Part shown: positions 1-8,069 of the stretch, piece after piece
Numbering within the stretch: the stretch's first letter is position 1
How the letters are laid out: the number at the start of each line of letters is the position of its first letter
From: Clostridia bacterium
Lineage (GTDB): Bacteria > Bacillota > Clostridia > Oscillospirales > Acutalibacteraceae
Length of the DNA: 63,345 nt
Direction of reading: 5' to 3'
NCBI GenBank assembly: GCA_017473435.1
Contig: JAFULG010000004.1
Span: 1-63,345, forward strand
Made by a program: the position numbers and the translations under genes
Notes under the pieces: model-generated
Told to the model about the DNA's origin: nothing
The model's input: the letters and a program-made list of their open reading frames with translations, nothing else
Database searches by the model: none

Positions 1-646
1 AGCAATACGCCCTCCTCGTTAATAAGTTCAAGCAGGAAAAGCCGCTTACAAGAAAAAGAAATTCCAGGCACTCCCCGAAGAGTACCGTAACCTCGTAACA
101 GCAGGTAACCTTATTCTTGAGATCGCTTCCGGCTATATCACCTCCGAGGAGGAATGCGAAGAGCTTGTAAGAGCTGCAAACTGTGAGGAAATCAAATGGG
201 ATATGCCTATACACAATTCAGATGTAGGCTGTCTGCTCACTAATTACGATGCCGTTGAATGGGCAAAATGTGAGGATGTAGGCGACGGAACAAAGAAAAT
301 CAGCTTCTCCCTTAAGGAAGAAATGAACTGCGAGCCCACCCCCGCCGATACCCTCGTTCCCGTTTCAAATCACGGTGCTGTTATGCAGCCCCTTTCAAGA
401 CAGTCAATTCTTGATGAGGTTGAAAAGATTACAGAGAAGTTCCCCATAATTACAGTTAACGATTTCAGCCACGGTTACAGAGAATGTGTGTTTGAATGTG
501 TATACAATCCCGATACAAATCAGGTTAAGTCAATCACTCACCACGTTGTAATTGACATCAACGCTGACCTCAAGGTTACATTAGCAAAAATAGCAGGCTC
601 AGCAAGACTTTACAACGATATGCTCATTTACGACATCACCTGGTAA
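1..646 (+). CDS. Hypothetical protein, 5' partial, with apparent frameshift near its left edge
   Basis: This gene enters from outside the window. From base 26 to the TAA at 644-646 one frame is open and has coding character, with a conserved-looking acidic segment (PEEYRNLVTAG) and a C-terminus ending DMLIYDITW. Upstream of about base 41 that frame contains two stops (20-25), while the neighbouring frame reads QYALLVNKFKQEKP and would join naturally to YKKKKFQALPEEY. A single base therefore seems to be missing around 41-46. An internal ATG at 203 has no good ribosome site and probably is not the start. There is no membrane segment and no family that I recognise. The protein is rich in Cys and acidic residues. 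Whether the frameshift is real or a contig-edge error cannot be settled here. Confidence 0.55.
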
Positions 647-651
647 AAACA

Positions 652-878
652 AGTAAAGTTCTTTGATTCTTTCTTACAAGAAATAATGCCTGCCCGGCGA
701 GGGCATTAAACCAATAATCATAATTGTAAAGGTCACGGGAATGAACCCCCGTGACCTTTGTGTTTCTGTAATTACAACAAAACACCTTTAAAGCTCGTTT
801 GAACTTTAGCGGTATGATTTTTTGTCGCTCGCCGCGGGGCTTTCTTTTCTTGAAAGAAAAGAAACAAAAGAACTTTCT
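652..878. repeat. Palindromic modular intergenic repeat, copy A
   Basis: This copy fills most of the 386-base gap between genes. The left arm (652-708) holds a hairpin around TTCTTTCTTACAAGAAA, then GGCGAG and ATTAAA. The centre is a perfect 12-base stem (728-739 with 748-759). The right arm (825-878) holds CGCTCGCCGCG, then a hairpin TTTCTTTTCTTGAAAGAAAA, then AAAAGAACTTTC. The two arms are inverted copies of each other. Related copies lie at 2768, 25960 and 27592. The rest of the gap (879-1032) is AT-rich and carries a plausible promoter, TTGAAT (968-973) and TACACT (992-997), for the next gene. Confidence 0.8.
728..759 (+). terminator. Terminator-like hairpin inside repeat copy A
   Basis: A perfect 12-base stem, AAAGGTCACGGG with CCCGTGACCTTT, encloses an 8-base loop and is followed by GTGTTTC. 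The same AAGGTCACGG stem sits at the centre of repeat copies B and D, with different loops. It probably ends transcription of the partial gene to its left. Confidence 0.65.
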
Positions 879-1032
879 TCTTCAGCGCCACTCAACTATC
901 TTACTTTCACCGTTATTTTTAACAATCTCCCAATAATTTTAGCAATTATTAAAAATATAAATATCTATTGAATACTCAACATTATTTATGCTACACTTTA
1001 AATAAGAAAACATTTACACGAGGGAGAAAATT

Positions 1033-2010
1033 ATGGATAAAAAAATCTACTACAGAGGTCTTGTTGCACAGCCCTGGTACAATTTTACCGAAACCCTTGC
1101 CTACATAATCACAGGCAAAAGAATTCCCGACAATATTGTCTACGGCAAAAAAATCCCCTACGGCAAAGAGAAAAAGCAGTATATCAACACCTTCTGCCTT
1201 AAAGAAAACCAAAATAAAAAGAAGCCTCTTTTCATTTATATCCACGGTGGCGGATGGATTTCCGGTATCACCGAGATGCGTAACGCATACATCCTTAACT
1301 GGGCAAACATGAGCTTTTTCACCTGCTGTATAGGCTACACCTATGCTCCGCAGGCACCCTTTCCCGAGCAACTCAGAGAGGTATATTCAGCTATTGATTA
1401 TATTTTTGAAAATGCTGACAGGTACAACATCGACACCGACAACATTATAATAAGCGGCGAGAGTGCCGGCGGTTACTTCCTTTCCTTTCTTGCTTCCTGC
1501 GTAGAAGACCCCACTCCTCTTGACAAGCTCGGCATCACCTTTAAAAACCGCAATAAGTTTAAAATAAAGGCTCTCGTTTCTCACAGTGGCTGCTACAGTG
1601 TGGAAAGGCTTTGCGACGAGAGTAAGCCACAATCAAAATTCCCTGATATTAAAATGATGCTTCAGTCTTTCACCGGTATGAGCATTGAGCAGCTTCGTGA
1701 ATTTGTTAAAACTGAAGAGGGTAAGCTTCTTACACCAAAGGTGAACGCCGGCTATCCGCCCTGCTATCTTGCCTGGTCAACGGCTGATGCTCTTCGCTTT
1801 GATACTATGGACTTTGCAAAGGAGCTACGGGCTCACAATGTCCCCTACCGTATGTTCAAAGGAGACGGTCTTGCCGGCAACCACGCCTGGACCTTTGTGA
1901 CCATGCTTAAAAAGGGAAGAGAATGTCTTGCTGACACCTTTGACTACGTTCTTCCCCTTATACCTGATTATTTTGAAAACAAAAACGGCAAGTGGTCGTT
2001 TATCGGCTGA
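1033..2010 (+). CDS. Alpha/beta-hydrolase fold-3 esterase/lipase
   Basis: A 325-residue cytoplasmic carboxylesterase of the hormone-sensitive-lipase-like (Abhydrolase_3) type. The oxyanion-hole motif HGGGW is at residues 71-75. The nucleophile elbow GESAG is at 142-146, with Ser144. A likely Asp252 (in STADALRF) and His284 (in AGNHAW) complete the triad. The length is normal for the family. The start is fixed by GAGGGAG about 8 bases upstream of ATG. No signal peptide is visible, so it should act on small or imported esters; the natural substrate is not evident. In gut Clostridia such enzymes often deacetylate sugars taken up from plant polysaccharide, which would suit the glycosidase-rich neighbourhood, but that is inference. 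Confidence 0.85.
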   Translation: MDKKIYYRGLVAQPWYNFTETLAYIITGKRIPDNIVYGKKIPYGKEKKQYINTFCLKENQNKKKPLFIYIHGGGWISGITEMRNAYILNWANMSFFTCCIGYTYAPQAPFPEQLREVYSAIDYIFENADRYNIDTDNIIISGESAGGYFLSFLASCVEDPTPLDKLGITFKNRNKFKIKALVSHSGCYSVERLCDESKPQSKFPDIKMMLQSFTGMSIEQLREFVKTEEGKLLTPKVNAGYPPCYLAWSTADALRFDTMDFAKELRAHNVPYRMFKGDGLAGNHAWTFVTMLKKGRECLADTFDYVLPLIPDYFENKNGKWSFIG

Positions 2011-2065
2011 TTTAAAATTGCATAAATTTTACACCTCTGGACAAAATATTCCCGAGGTGTTTACT

Positions 2066-2767
2066 TTGAATAATAACGAAAATTTAAAAAGGTCAATAGC
2101 CTTTCTTTTGACCTGCGTACTGTTTCTCGGAATTACAACCTTTGACAGCATCAACTCACAAAATAACAGCGCTAACAGCATCAGCACCCTTTCAAAGCTT
2201 GGTTCAAGAGGTGACGAGGTAAGAAAAATCCAGCAGAAGCTCCGTCAACTCGGCTACTACAAGGGTGCTGTTGACGGTGTTTACGGCACAGCTACAAAAA
2301 AGGCCGTCATCGCTTTTCAGAAAAACTGCGGTATTACCGCTGACGGAATTGCCGGAGCTAAAACTCTGAGGTTTATGGGTCTCGGTTCTTCTTCCTCCTC
2401 CAACTCACCCTATACCAACAGCGATGTGAGGCTTCTTGCAAAGCTTATTGCCGCCGAAGCAAGAGGCGAAAGCTATAAAGGTCAGGTTGCCGTTGGAGCG
2501 GTTGTGCTTAACCGTGTTGAACACGCTTCTTTTCCCGACAGTATTTCCGGTGTGATATATCAGAAGGGTGCTTTTTCCTGCGTGAACGACAGTAACTGGA
2601 GCGTTCCGCCAACGGCAGAATCTCTTAAAGCGGCACAGGATTGTATAAACGGTTGGGACCCGAGCGGCGGTGCTATTTACTATTATAATCCTGCAAAAAC
2701 AAGCAATGCCTTCATGCATTCACGGCCTGTGATTACGGTAATCGGCAGACACACCTTCTGCAAATAA
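2066..2767 (+). CDS. SleB-like spore cortex-lytic / cell wall hydrolase with peptidoglycan-binding domain
   Basis: About 233 residues, starting at a TTG (2066) preceded by GAGGTG (2054-2059) at a 6-base spacing. An upstream ATG at 1928 in the same frame lies inside the esterase gene and has no ribosome site, so I rejected it. The N-terminus is a signal peptide (KRSIAFLLTCVLFLGITT). A PG_binding_1 domain follows (about residues 40-100, GSRGDEVRKIQQKLRQLGYY). The C-terminal half is Hydrolase_2/SleB (LLAKLIAAEARGESYKG to the end), including the catalytic-type Glu in AEARGE. SleB lytic transglycosylases cut cortex peptidoglycan during germination; vegetative paralogues are also common, so a role in germination is likely but not certain. 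Confidence 0.85.
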   Translation: MNNNENLKRSIAFLLTCVLFLGITTFDSINSQNNSANSISTLSKLGSRGDEVRKIQQKLRQLGYYKGAVDGVYGTATKKAVIAFQKNCGITADGIAGAKTLRFMGLGSSSSSNSPYTNSDVRLLAKLIAAEARGESYKGQVAVGAVVLNRVEHASFPDSISGVIYQKGAFSCVNDSNWSVPPTAESLKAAQDCINGWDPSGGAIYYYNPAKTSNAFMHSRPVITVIGRHTFCK

Positions 2768-2962
2768 AAAAAGAGAAAAGTTTTGCCCAAGCTTTTACAA
2801 AAGCTTGTCAGGGTTGGTAAGGGGTGAAACCCCTTACACATTAAACAACAAAGGTCACGGAGAAGGCAATAAATTCCGTGACCTTAACTTTTATAAAGCT
2901 GTTTTTTTCGCTCGCCGCGTGGCGTTACTTTTCTTGTAAGAAAAGTAACCAGAAGAACTTTA
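2768..2962. repeat. Palindromic modular intergenic repeat, copy B with an exchanged left arm
   Basis: This copy lies between two convergent genes. The right arm matches the other copies: CGCTCGCCGCG (2909-2919), then a 12-base hairpin around 2924-2949 (GTTACTTTTC with GAAAAGTAAC), then AGAAGAACTTT. The centre has the AAGGTCACGG stem. The left arm is different: it has a short hairpin AAGCTTTTACAAAAGCTT (about 2790-2807) and a second, GTAAGGGGTGAAACCCCTTA (2818-2837), and then rejoins the common ATTAAA junction. Confidence 0.75.
2850..2886. terminator. Shared terminator hairpin between convergent genes (repeat copy B)
   Basis: The stem AAGGTCACGG (2851-2860) pairs with CCGTGACCTT (2876-2885). 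It lies between the SleB-like gene on plus and the Gly/His-rich gene on minus and can serve both. Confidence 0.6.
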
Positions 2963-4051
2963 CAATTCCCAAGGAGGCTTTTCTTCCTTGGATTTTTCTT
3001 TTTGAGGATTAGTTTTCTTCTTCCTCACTTTAAACATCACCGCAACCGTAAGACCGATAACAGCCATTATACCAAGAACAGCAATAGCTACTGTGCTTAA
3101 GGAAAGCTCTCTTACTGCAACAACCTTTTCATTCTTACCTTCAGTAACAGTCACCCGGGCTGAATCCTGGGCTGAAACGCCAGAAACAACCTGTCCGATA
3201 CTTTCGTCAACACCGAAAACCCTTTCAACGTAGTCAATTACAACAACGCAGGGAATACCCGTTTCTGCAGTAAAATTGTTGAGTGCTGTGTCAACAACAT
3301 CAGCTGTCAGGTCAAATCCCGTAAGGTTTACAAGCCTTGAGGCAGGCACATTTGTTTTGTCCGAGTCACTCACAAAGGAGCTTTCAAGCCCGAGGGCCTC
3401 AATACTGCTTGTCATTTCATCAATAACGCGGGCGAAATCCGTATCAAGAGAATAGCCGAAGTAATCGGTGCTGATAAACCTTGAAAGTGCCGCACCATAC
3501 TCGGAATATTCACCGAACATCTCGTTGATGCTGTAATCGATGTTATCACCGACCCAGGCTATTGTATAATAGCCATCAGCCGCCTCGTTTGCAAGAAATA
3601 CAAGGAGAATGTTATCCTCATAGGCTGATGAGGTGCCGAAATACTGCTCATACTTATCGTTGGCGTAATCCTGCATTGTAGCCTCATCGTAAACGATTCC
3701 GCTTTCTCCGATGTAAACGGGCTGACCGTTAATGGTAACCTCTCCGGGAGCAAAAAGCCAGATAAGACCGAAGAGTACAAACATACCGATAACAACAACG
3801 CTGAAGCATCCACCGCCGAAACCGCCGCCATATCCGTAACCACGCCAACCACGTCCGAAAAATACGGGACCGTGATGATGGTGATGATATCCGTGATGAT
3901 GACCGCCAAAGCCGCCGTTGTTATGACTGCCGCCGAAATTACCGCCAAAGGAGCCGCCGCCGAAACCGCCGCCACCTCTTGAACCGCCACCGAATGAGCC
4001 GCCACCGAATGAGCCGCCTCTGCTGCCGCCTCCGCCACCGGGACCGGGCAT
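2960..4051 (-). CDS. Gly/His-rich N-terminus membrane protein with TPM-like extracytoplasmic region
   Basis: 363 residues; the start is supported by AAAGGATG upstream of ATG. Residues 1-80 are almost entirely Gly, Ser, Phe and His, with a His cluster at 51-60 (HHHGYHHHHH). A membrane helix spans about 82-101 and a second about 318-340, followed by a basic tail. The region between them (about 110-315) has segments such as DNILLVFLANE and ALNNFTAETGIPCVVVID that recall the TPM/YgcG fold, but I cannot assign the family firmly. It is last in a minus-strand run with the GH43-like gene (45 bases upstream) and the DUF4364 gene. The His run could bind metal or simply be low complexity. Confidence 0.7.
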   Translation of the reverse strand: MPGPGGGGGSRGGSFGGGSFGGGSRGGGGFGGGSFGGNFGGSHNNGGFGGHHHGYHHHHHGPVFFGRGWRGYGYGGGFGGGCFSVVVIGMFVLFGLIWLFAPGEVTINGQPVYIGESGIVYDEATMQDYANDKYEQYFGTSSAYEDNILLVFLANEAADGYYTIAWVGDNIDYSINEMFGEYSEYGAALSRFISTDYFGYSLDTDFARVIDEMTSSIEALGLESSFVSDSDKTNVPASRLVNLTGFDLTADVVDTALNNFTAETGIPCVVVIDYVERVFGVDESIGQVVSGVSAQDSARVTVTEGKNEKVVAVRELSLSTVAIAVLGIMAVIGLTVAVMFKVRKKKTNPQKEKSKEEKPPWEL

Positions 4052-4095
4052 AAAATCACATCCTTTTCTATATTTATCAGCCGTTTAAAATTCTT

Positions 4096-6339
4096 TTATT
4101 TTTCCTTCTGTGCCGCAATGATGCGCTTGATCATAGCCTGAGAAAGTATGTCAATATGACTCTGGGCAGGATTTGCACTCACTGTAGCAACCTTTGCATC
4201 AACTTCCGCCTTGGTTCCTTCATCAGACATATCGTAAAGATAATAGAAGGCATCGGTATACATACCTGTTGTTGAGGAGAAGTTCTTTTTACCCCAGATT
4301 GTGCTTCCGTCTGCACCGATACCTGTAAGGATAAGGCTGCCCTGCTTAAGCTCCCAGTCCCACATGAAACGGGGATAAAGCTTGTATTCTACTCCGTCTA
4401 CGGTAATCTTGTAAACGTCGCCGTCCTTTTTAAGTGCACCGGCTGTATTGAGAGGCTTGTTGTTTGCAATGTCCTTTGCGCTGATAACAGCATCCTTAAA
4501 CAGAGAAAGGCGCTGTGAAACACTTCTGGCAACAGCTCTGTAATCCTTTTTATCAGCAGAGGAATCAAATACAAGTACATCCCATATACCGTACAAATCG
4601 TCCTGATTTACATCCTTTGATGCCGATCTGCCTGAATATATCTCAGGCATTGCTATGGGCCAACCGGTATCATCCCATGCAAGCTCACGGATTTCAAGTG
4701 AAGGCTCGGTATTAACGGTAATGCCTTCCTTTTCGGCAATCACGGAGCCTGTAACAATATTCTTGTCAACCTTATAATAAAGCTGTGACTGTGATGCCAT
4801 AAGCCATCCGCCGTTGGAAATTGCAATAATATAGGGGCTTCCGACAGAAGCTCTGCCGGTATCGGTATAAGCTACACAGCCTTTACTGCTTGAAGTGAAG
4901 TTATAGCCGCCGATAAGCATATAGCCACGGTCATACTGATTTGCAGAAGCTTCAATCATTGAATTTCCCTTGAAATCCGTATATGGACCTGTAATGCTTT
5001 CAGAGCGGGAAACTCGTATGTTATAGTTAGTATCGTCAACGCCGTAGGTGGTGAAGAGATAGTAATAACCGGTATTCTTATTGTATTGAATCGTAGCGGC
5101 ACTTATGATGCTTGAGCCTCCCTGACCTGAAGCAGGGGCTTTACCGGGTCTGGCAAGAAGCGTACCCGATGTTCTCGCATCGCTGCCGTGAATTGTACCG
5201 ATTGTATCACCTGCAGTATTTATTGAGCTTCCGCTCTTGATGAGACCTGTTGCGGCATCAAGCTCAAGAAGATAAATTCCGCCGGTGATATCAGTGCTTC
5301 CCTGATAACCACCGTAAACCATGTAAAGACCTGAACCGTCATAATATAAGGAGGGGTGAACCGCGTTAACAGCATCGTACTGAGCAGTAACGGCCTGTTC
5401 GGTTCTGTTGCCCTGAGCATCTGTTACTTTTTCTGTGCCTGAATGTCTTCCGCAGCTGCAGATAACCATACCTCCGTCAACCCATTTCTTTTCGCTGACT
5501 GACTTGGCAAGATCATTTGACTTTACAACAAATATAGCAGATTCATTTGCTCCTGCCTGCTTTGAAAGAGAGAAGTAAAGATAATAAACATTGCCTATTT
5601 TCACAACTTCGGGAGCAAGAGGTGTTCTGTCGGAATTGCTGTCAGAAACGGCAAGGTAATCATCATAGCCGTGATCCTTTGCCCATTTTTTAACGCTTTC
5701 AAACTGCGAAAAATCCATAATAGCGTTGGTGTTTGCATTTTCGGGAGTCTTAAAATAGGTTGTTCTGCCTGACCAGTTAACAAGATCCTTGGATTTAATT
5801 ACAACGTTATCCGAACCGAAGCAATAGAAATAACCGCTTTTTTCGTCACGTATAATAGCAGGATCCTCCACGTCATAAGCCGCATAGGCACCTACATAGG
5901 CATTATCGTAATACTTGGAAATTACGGGAACCTTTGCCGCTCCGGTAACAACATTTTCTTTAGTGGCTGTAGGAGCTTTACCTTTTTTGAAATAAGCGAG
6001 AATTGTCATTTTGCTTGTAACAGGGGTTCTGTACTGAAGCATACTCACCTGATCGGTAACATCCTCACCGTTTACAATAAGCTTATCAAGGTTGTAATAA
6101 GAGTTTGCTGTTCTTTCAGGATTAATGTTAACGGTGATTATTTCGTCCTTATCCCAGAAAAGCTTGTACTTATTGTCCTTGCCTGTTGTTTCCGTGCTGT
6201 CTACGGTAAGAACACCGTGATCAAAGCTTTCTATAAACACAGGGTACTCAGAGCTTCTGATGTACTTCCAATAAAGTCCGAAAACCATACCGCAAAGTAT
6301 CAGAGTAAGTGTAAGAAACATTAAAAATTTAGATTTCAT
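4096..6339 (-). CDS. Membrane-anchored GH43-like protein with C-terminal lipocalin-like domain; catalytic residues altered
   Basis: 747 residues. An N-terminal signal anchor (about 5-24) is followed by an all-beta region (35-118) with a lysine-rich linker. A GH43 five-bladed propeller covers about 155-480 (VEDPAIIRDE, SDNVVIKSKDLVNW, APEVVKIGNVYYLYFS, SITGPYTDF). A C-terminal domain at about 590-700 resembles the lipocalin-like module of arabinanases. GH43 enzymes cleave arabinan or xylan linkages with an Asp base, an Asp pKa modulator and a Glu acid. The base is present (Asp159), but the modulator motif usually NAIDP reads NAVHP (His328), and the acid motif usually IEAP reads ISAA (Ser413). 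By eye this is a non-classical or inactive GH43. It lies 18 bases downstream of DUF4364 and is probably co-transcribed with it. Confidence 0.75.
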   Translation of the reverse strand: MKSKFLMFLTLTLILCGMVFGLYWKYIRSSEYPVFIESFDHGVLTVDSTETTGKDNKYKLFWDKDEIITVNINPERTANSYYNLDKLIVNGEDVTDQVSMLQYRTPVTSKMTILAYFKKGKAPTATKENVVTGAAKVPVISKYYDNAYVGAYAAYDVEDPAIIRDEKSGYFYCFGSDNVVIKSKDLVNWSGRTTYFKTPENANTNAIMDFSQFESVKKWAKDHGYDDYLAVSDSNSDRTPLAPEVVKIGNVYYLYFSLSKQAGANESAIFVVKSNDLAKSVSEKKWVDGGMVICSCGRHSGTEKVTDAQGNRTEQAVTAQYDAVNAVHPSLYYDGSGLYMVYGGYQGSTDITGGIYLLELDAATGLIKSGSSINTAGDTIGTIHGSDARTSGTLLARPGKAPASGQGGSSIISAATIQYNKNTGYYYLFTTYGVDDTNYNIRVSRSESITGPYTDFKGNSMIEASANQYDRGYMLIGGYNFTSSSKGCVAYTDTGRASVGSPYIIAISNGGWLMASQSQLYYKVDKNIVTGSVIAEKEGITVNTEPSLEIRELAWDDTGWPIAMPEIYSGRSASKDVNQDDLYGIWDVLVFDSSADKKDYRAVARSVSQRLSLFKDAVISAKDIANNKPLNTAGALKKDGDVYKITVDGVEYKLYPRFMWDWELKQGSLILTGIGADGSTIWGKKNFSSTTGMYTDAFYYLYDMSDEGTKAEVDAKVATVSANPAQSHIDILSQAMIKRIIAAQKEK

Positions 6340-6357
6340 TCTTTTAATTCTCCCTTC

Positions 6358-6912
6358 TTATTCAACGGTTAATGAGGCTATGACATCAGAGTAAATATCA
6401 ACAGCATTGCCGTAAAAGTTTCGTTTAACAATTTCTATCTGTCTTTCATCCGTGACATAAACGGTGATTTTTAAAAGCTCTGCTCCCATATCTGTAACAG
6501 TAAAGGTCACGTGATATCCTTCTCCGTAAGGCTCAACAGTAACCGTACTTTCTTTCTTTATCCTGTCACGCTGAAGCACATTAAGAGCTGCATTGACCGC
6601 CTTTTCACGCAACGAACGGGGTAAATCCCTTTCAATTATCGCAACGGAAAGCTCTGTTTTTGCAGTAATGGTAATAAGCTCATCATCAGCTTCCGTTTCA
6701 CTTGTAACCTGACCCGATGAAACAAGATCACTTATTGCACTGTTTATTTCAAAATAGTTGGCAATTTCGTTATGCTGTAAAATCTCATTTATCTGAGTGC
6801 GGGTCAAGGATTTATTCAGAGTCTTTAAAAGATAACAGACCATAAGCTTTATTTCAGCTCTGTCCTTAAGTCCGCCGGGGGCAACACCCAGGCTGAAAGC
6901 ATCGTTTTCCAT
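6358..6912 (-). CDS. DUF4364 family winged-helix protein
   Basis: 184 residues from the ATG at 6912. An in-frame extension upstream would add an implausible hydrophobic leader across an AT-rich intergenic region, so I chose the shorter form, although its ribosome site (GTGG) is weak. The pattern AEIKLMVCYLLKTLNKSLT, NEIANYFEINSAISDL and ITITAKTELSVAIIERDLP is that of the DUF4364 family found almost only in Clostridia. The N-terminal part is a likely winged helix-turn-helix and the C-terminal half an alpha/beta domain. It is first in the run DUF4364, GH43-like, Gly/His-rich protein. A transcriptional role is inferred from the fold; no target is known to me. Confidence 0.8.
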   Translation of the reverse strand: MENDAFSLGVAPGGLKDRAEIKLMVCYLLKTLNKSLTRTQINEILQHNEIANYFEINSAISDLVSSGQVTSETEADDELITITAKTELSVAIIERDLPRSLREKAVNAALNVLQRDRIKKESTVTVEPYGEGYHVTFTVTDMGAELLKITVYVTDERQIEIVKRNFYGNAVDIYSDVIASLTVE

Positions 6913-7041
6913 ATATAACCACAACGTGCACCGGAAAGGGCGCACCGACCTTTCTATAATACTATAATTATACAAATATAATTTTACCACAATACTAAAA
7001 AAAGTAAATAGCAAAATTGAAATTTTCTCTAAATAATATGA

Positions 7042-7070
7042 TTGACACAATAGTTTTTATCTAGTAGAAT
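7042..7070 (+). promoter_or_regulatory. Sigma-A promoter for the HAD nucleotidase gene
   Basis: TTGACA (7042-7047), a 17-base spacer and TAGAAT (7065-7070). It lies 58 bases upstream of the ATG at 7129. Confidence 0.7.
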
Positions 7071-7128
7071 TTGTTTGTACAATACGAAGCCTATACTATA
7101 TATAAAGAAAGTACAACGGAGAAAAACT

Positions 7129-7830
7129 ATGAAAAAATACACGACCTTACTTTTTGATGCAGATGACACCCTGCTCGATTTTCACAAGGATGAAAAGCAA
7201 GCACTCGTCAAAACGCTAACCCATTACGGTGTATCTGTAACGGAAGAAAACATAAAAACATACTCGGACATCAATCAGGGAATGTGGAAGCAGCTTGAAA
7301 GGGGCGAAATCACAAAACCCGAGCTCAAGCGCACCCGCTTTAAAAAATTCTTTGAGGCAATCGGCTTTGAGTGTGCCGAAGAGCCCTTCACCGTCAACGA
7401 GCATTACCTCTCTCTTTTAGGCGAGGGCGGAAACACTCTCCCCGGTGCAGTTGAGACGGTTAAAAACCTTCGCGAGGCAGGCTATGAGCTTCATATTATC
7501 ACCAACGGCATTGCCGCCACCCAGGCAAAAAGGCTCACAAGAAGCGGACTTTTGCCTTATATAAACGAGGTTTTCGTATCCGATACCATCGGCTATCAGA
7601 AGCCCCGCAAGGAATATTTTGACGCTGTGCTCAATAATATAAAAGAAAAGGACAAGGAAAAAATCCTTGTCATCGGTGATTCGCTTACATCGGACATTCA
7701 GGGCGCAATGAATGCCTCACTCCCCAGCTGCTGGCTCAACCGCTACGGCAAAGAGCTGCCCGAGGAGTATAAGGTGGATTATGTGATTGAGGATGTGAGG
7801 GAAGTTATCGGAGTTGTGAGTGAGCAATAA
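7129..7830 (+). CDS. yjjG: YjjG-type HAD pyrimidine 5'-nucleotidase
   Basis: 233 residues of the haloacid dehalogenase superfamily. Motif I is DADDTLLDF (Asp10 nucleophile, Asp12), motif II has Thr in IITNG, motif III has Lys in GYQKPRKEYF, and motif IV is GDSLTSDIQGA. The helical cap between motifs I and II and the overall sequence match YjjG/YfnB house-cleaning phosphatases, which dephosphorylate non-canonical pyrimidine nucleotides in the cytoplasm. I chose the ATG at 7129 because ACGGAG sits just upstream; a GTG-like start further up has no such site. It is monocistronic: a promoter lies before it and a repeat with a strong hairpin after it. Confidence 0.85.
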   Translation: MKKYTTLLFDADDTLLDFHKDEKQALVKTLTHYGVSVTEENIKTYSDINQGMWKQLERGEITKPELKRTRFKKFFEAIGFECAEEPFTVNEHYLSLLGEGGNTLPGAVETVKNLREAGYELHIITNGIAATQAKRLTRSGLLPYINEVFVSDTIGYQKPRKEYFDAVLNNIKEKDKEKILVIGDSLTSDIQGAMNASLPSCWLNRYGKELPEEYKVDYVIEDVREVIGVVSEQ

Positions 7831-7841
7831 GTAGTGAATAA

Positions 7842-7898
7842 CCCCTCCGTCAAAATCAAAGATTTTGCCACCTCCCCTTTCAGGGGAGGAAATTTTTT
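7842..7898 (+). repeat. Intergenic double-hairpin repeat (CCCCTCCGTC type) acting as terminator
   Basis: Two hairpins in tandem: CAAAATC with GATTTTG (7851-7867), then CCTCCCCTTT with CAGGGGAGG (7871-7889), followed by AAATTTTTTT. This layout recurs in the intergenic DNA of many gut Clostridia (from general knowledge; no other copy is in this window). Here it should terminate the nucleotidase transcript. Short TAAGTAG/CTACTTA repeats flank it (about 7828-7834 and 7922-7930). Confidence 0.65.
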
Positions 7899-7981
7899 TG
7901 CTCAAAAATTGATTTTTCTTACTACTTACTACTCCATACTTGCTACTCGAAAAATTTTCCAAAAAAAATTCAAAAAAACTA

Positions 7982-8010
7982 TTGACAACTGTGAAATCTT
8001 CCGCTATAAT
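7982..8010 (+). promoter_or_regulatory. Perfect consensus sigma-A promoter for the perR operon
   Basis: TTGACA (7982-7987), a 17-base spacer and TATAAT (8005-8010), an exact match to consensus. The predicted start of transcription is near 8017, directly against the operator at 8019. Unrepressed output should be very high. Confidence 0.9.
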
Positions 8011-8018
8011 GAAACCAC

Positions 8019-8043
8019 AATAATGATAATGATTATCATTATT
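8019..8043 (+). promoter_or_regulatory. Fur/Per box (25-base perfect palindrome)
   Basis: A perfect odd palindrome centred on G8031; its left half is AATAATGATAAT. It fits the Fur/PerR consensus closely and covers the predicted transcription start, so binding of the encoded PerR should block initiation (autoregulation plus control of the rubrerythrin gene). Confidence 0.9.
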
Positions 8044-8069
8044 AAATACAAACGATTGGAGCAGGACTT

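Noticed and set aside
1928-2065. Upstream ATG start for the SleB-like gene
   Set aside because: It lies within the esterase gene, has no ribosome site and would bury the signal peptide.
3840-4040. GATGATGG/CCGCCG repeats as a microsatellite
   Set aside because: They encode the His and Gly runs of the protein; no strict unit repeats outside the codons.
3559-4059. Ala-rich 166-residue frame overlapping the Gly/His-rich gene
   Set aside because: It is a shifted reading of the Gly-rich repeat; the Gly/His frame is longer and has membrane helices in sensible places.
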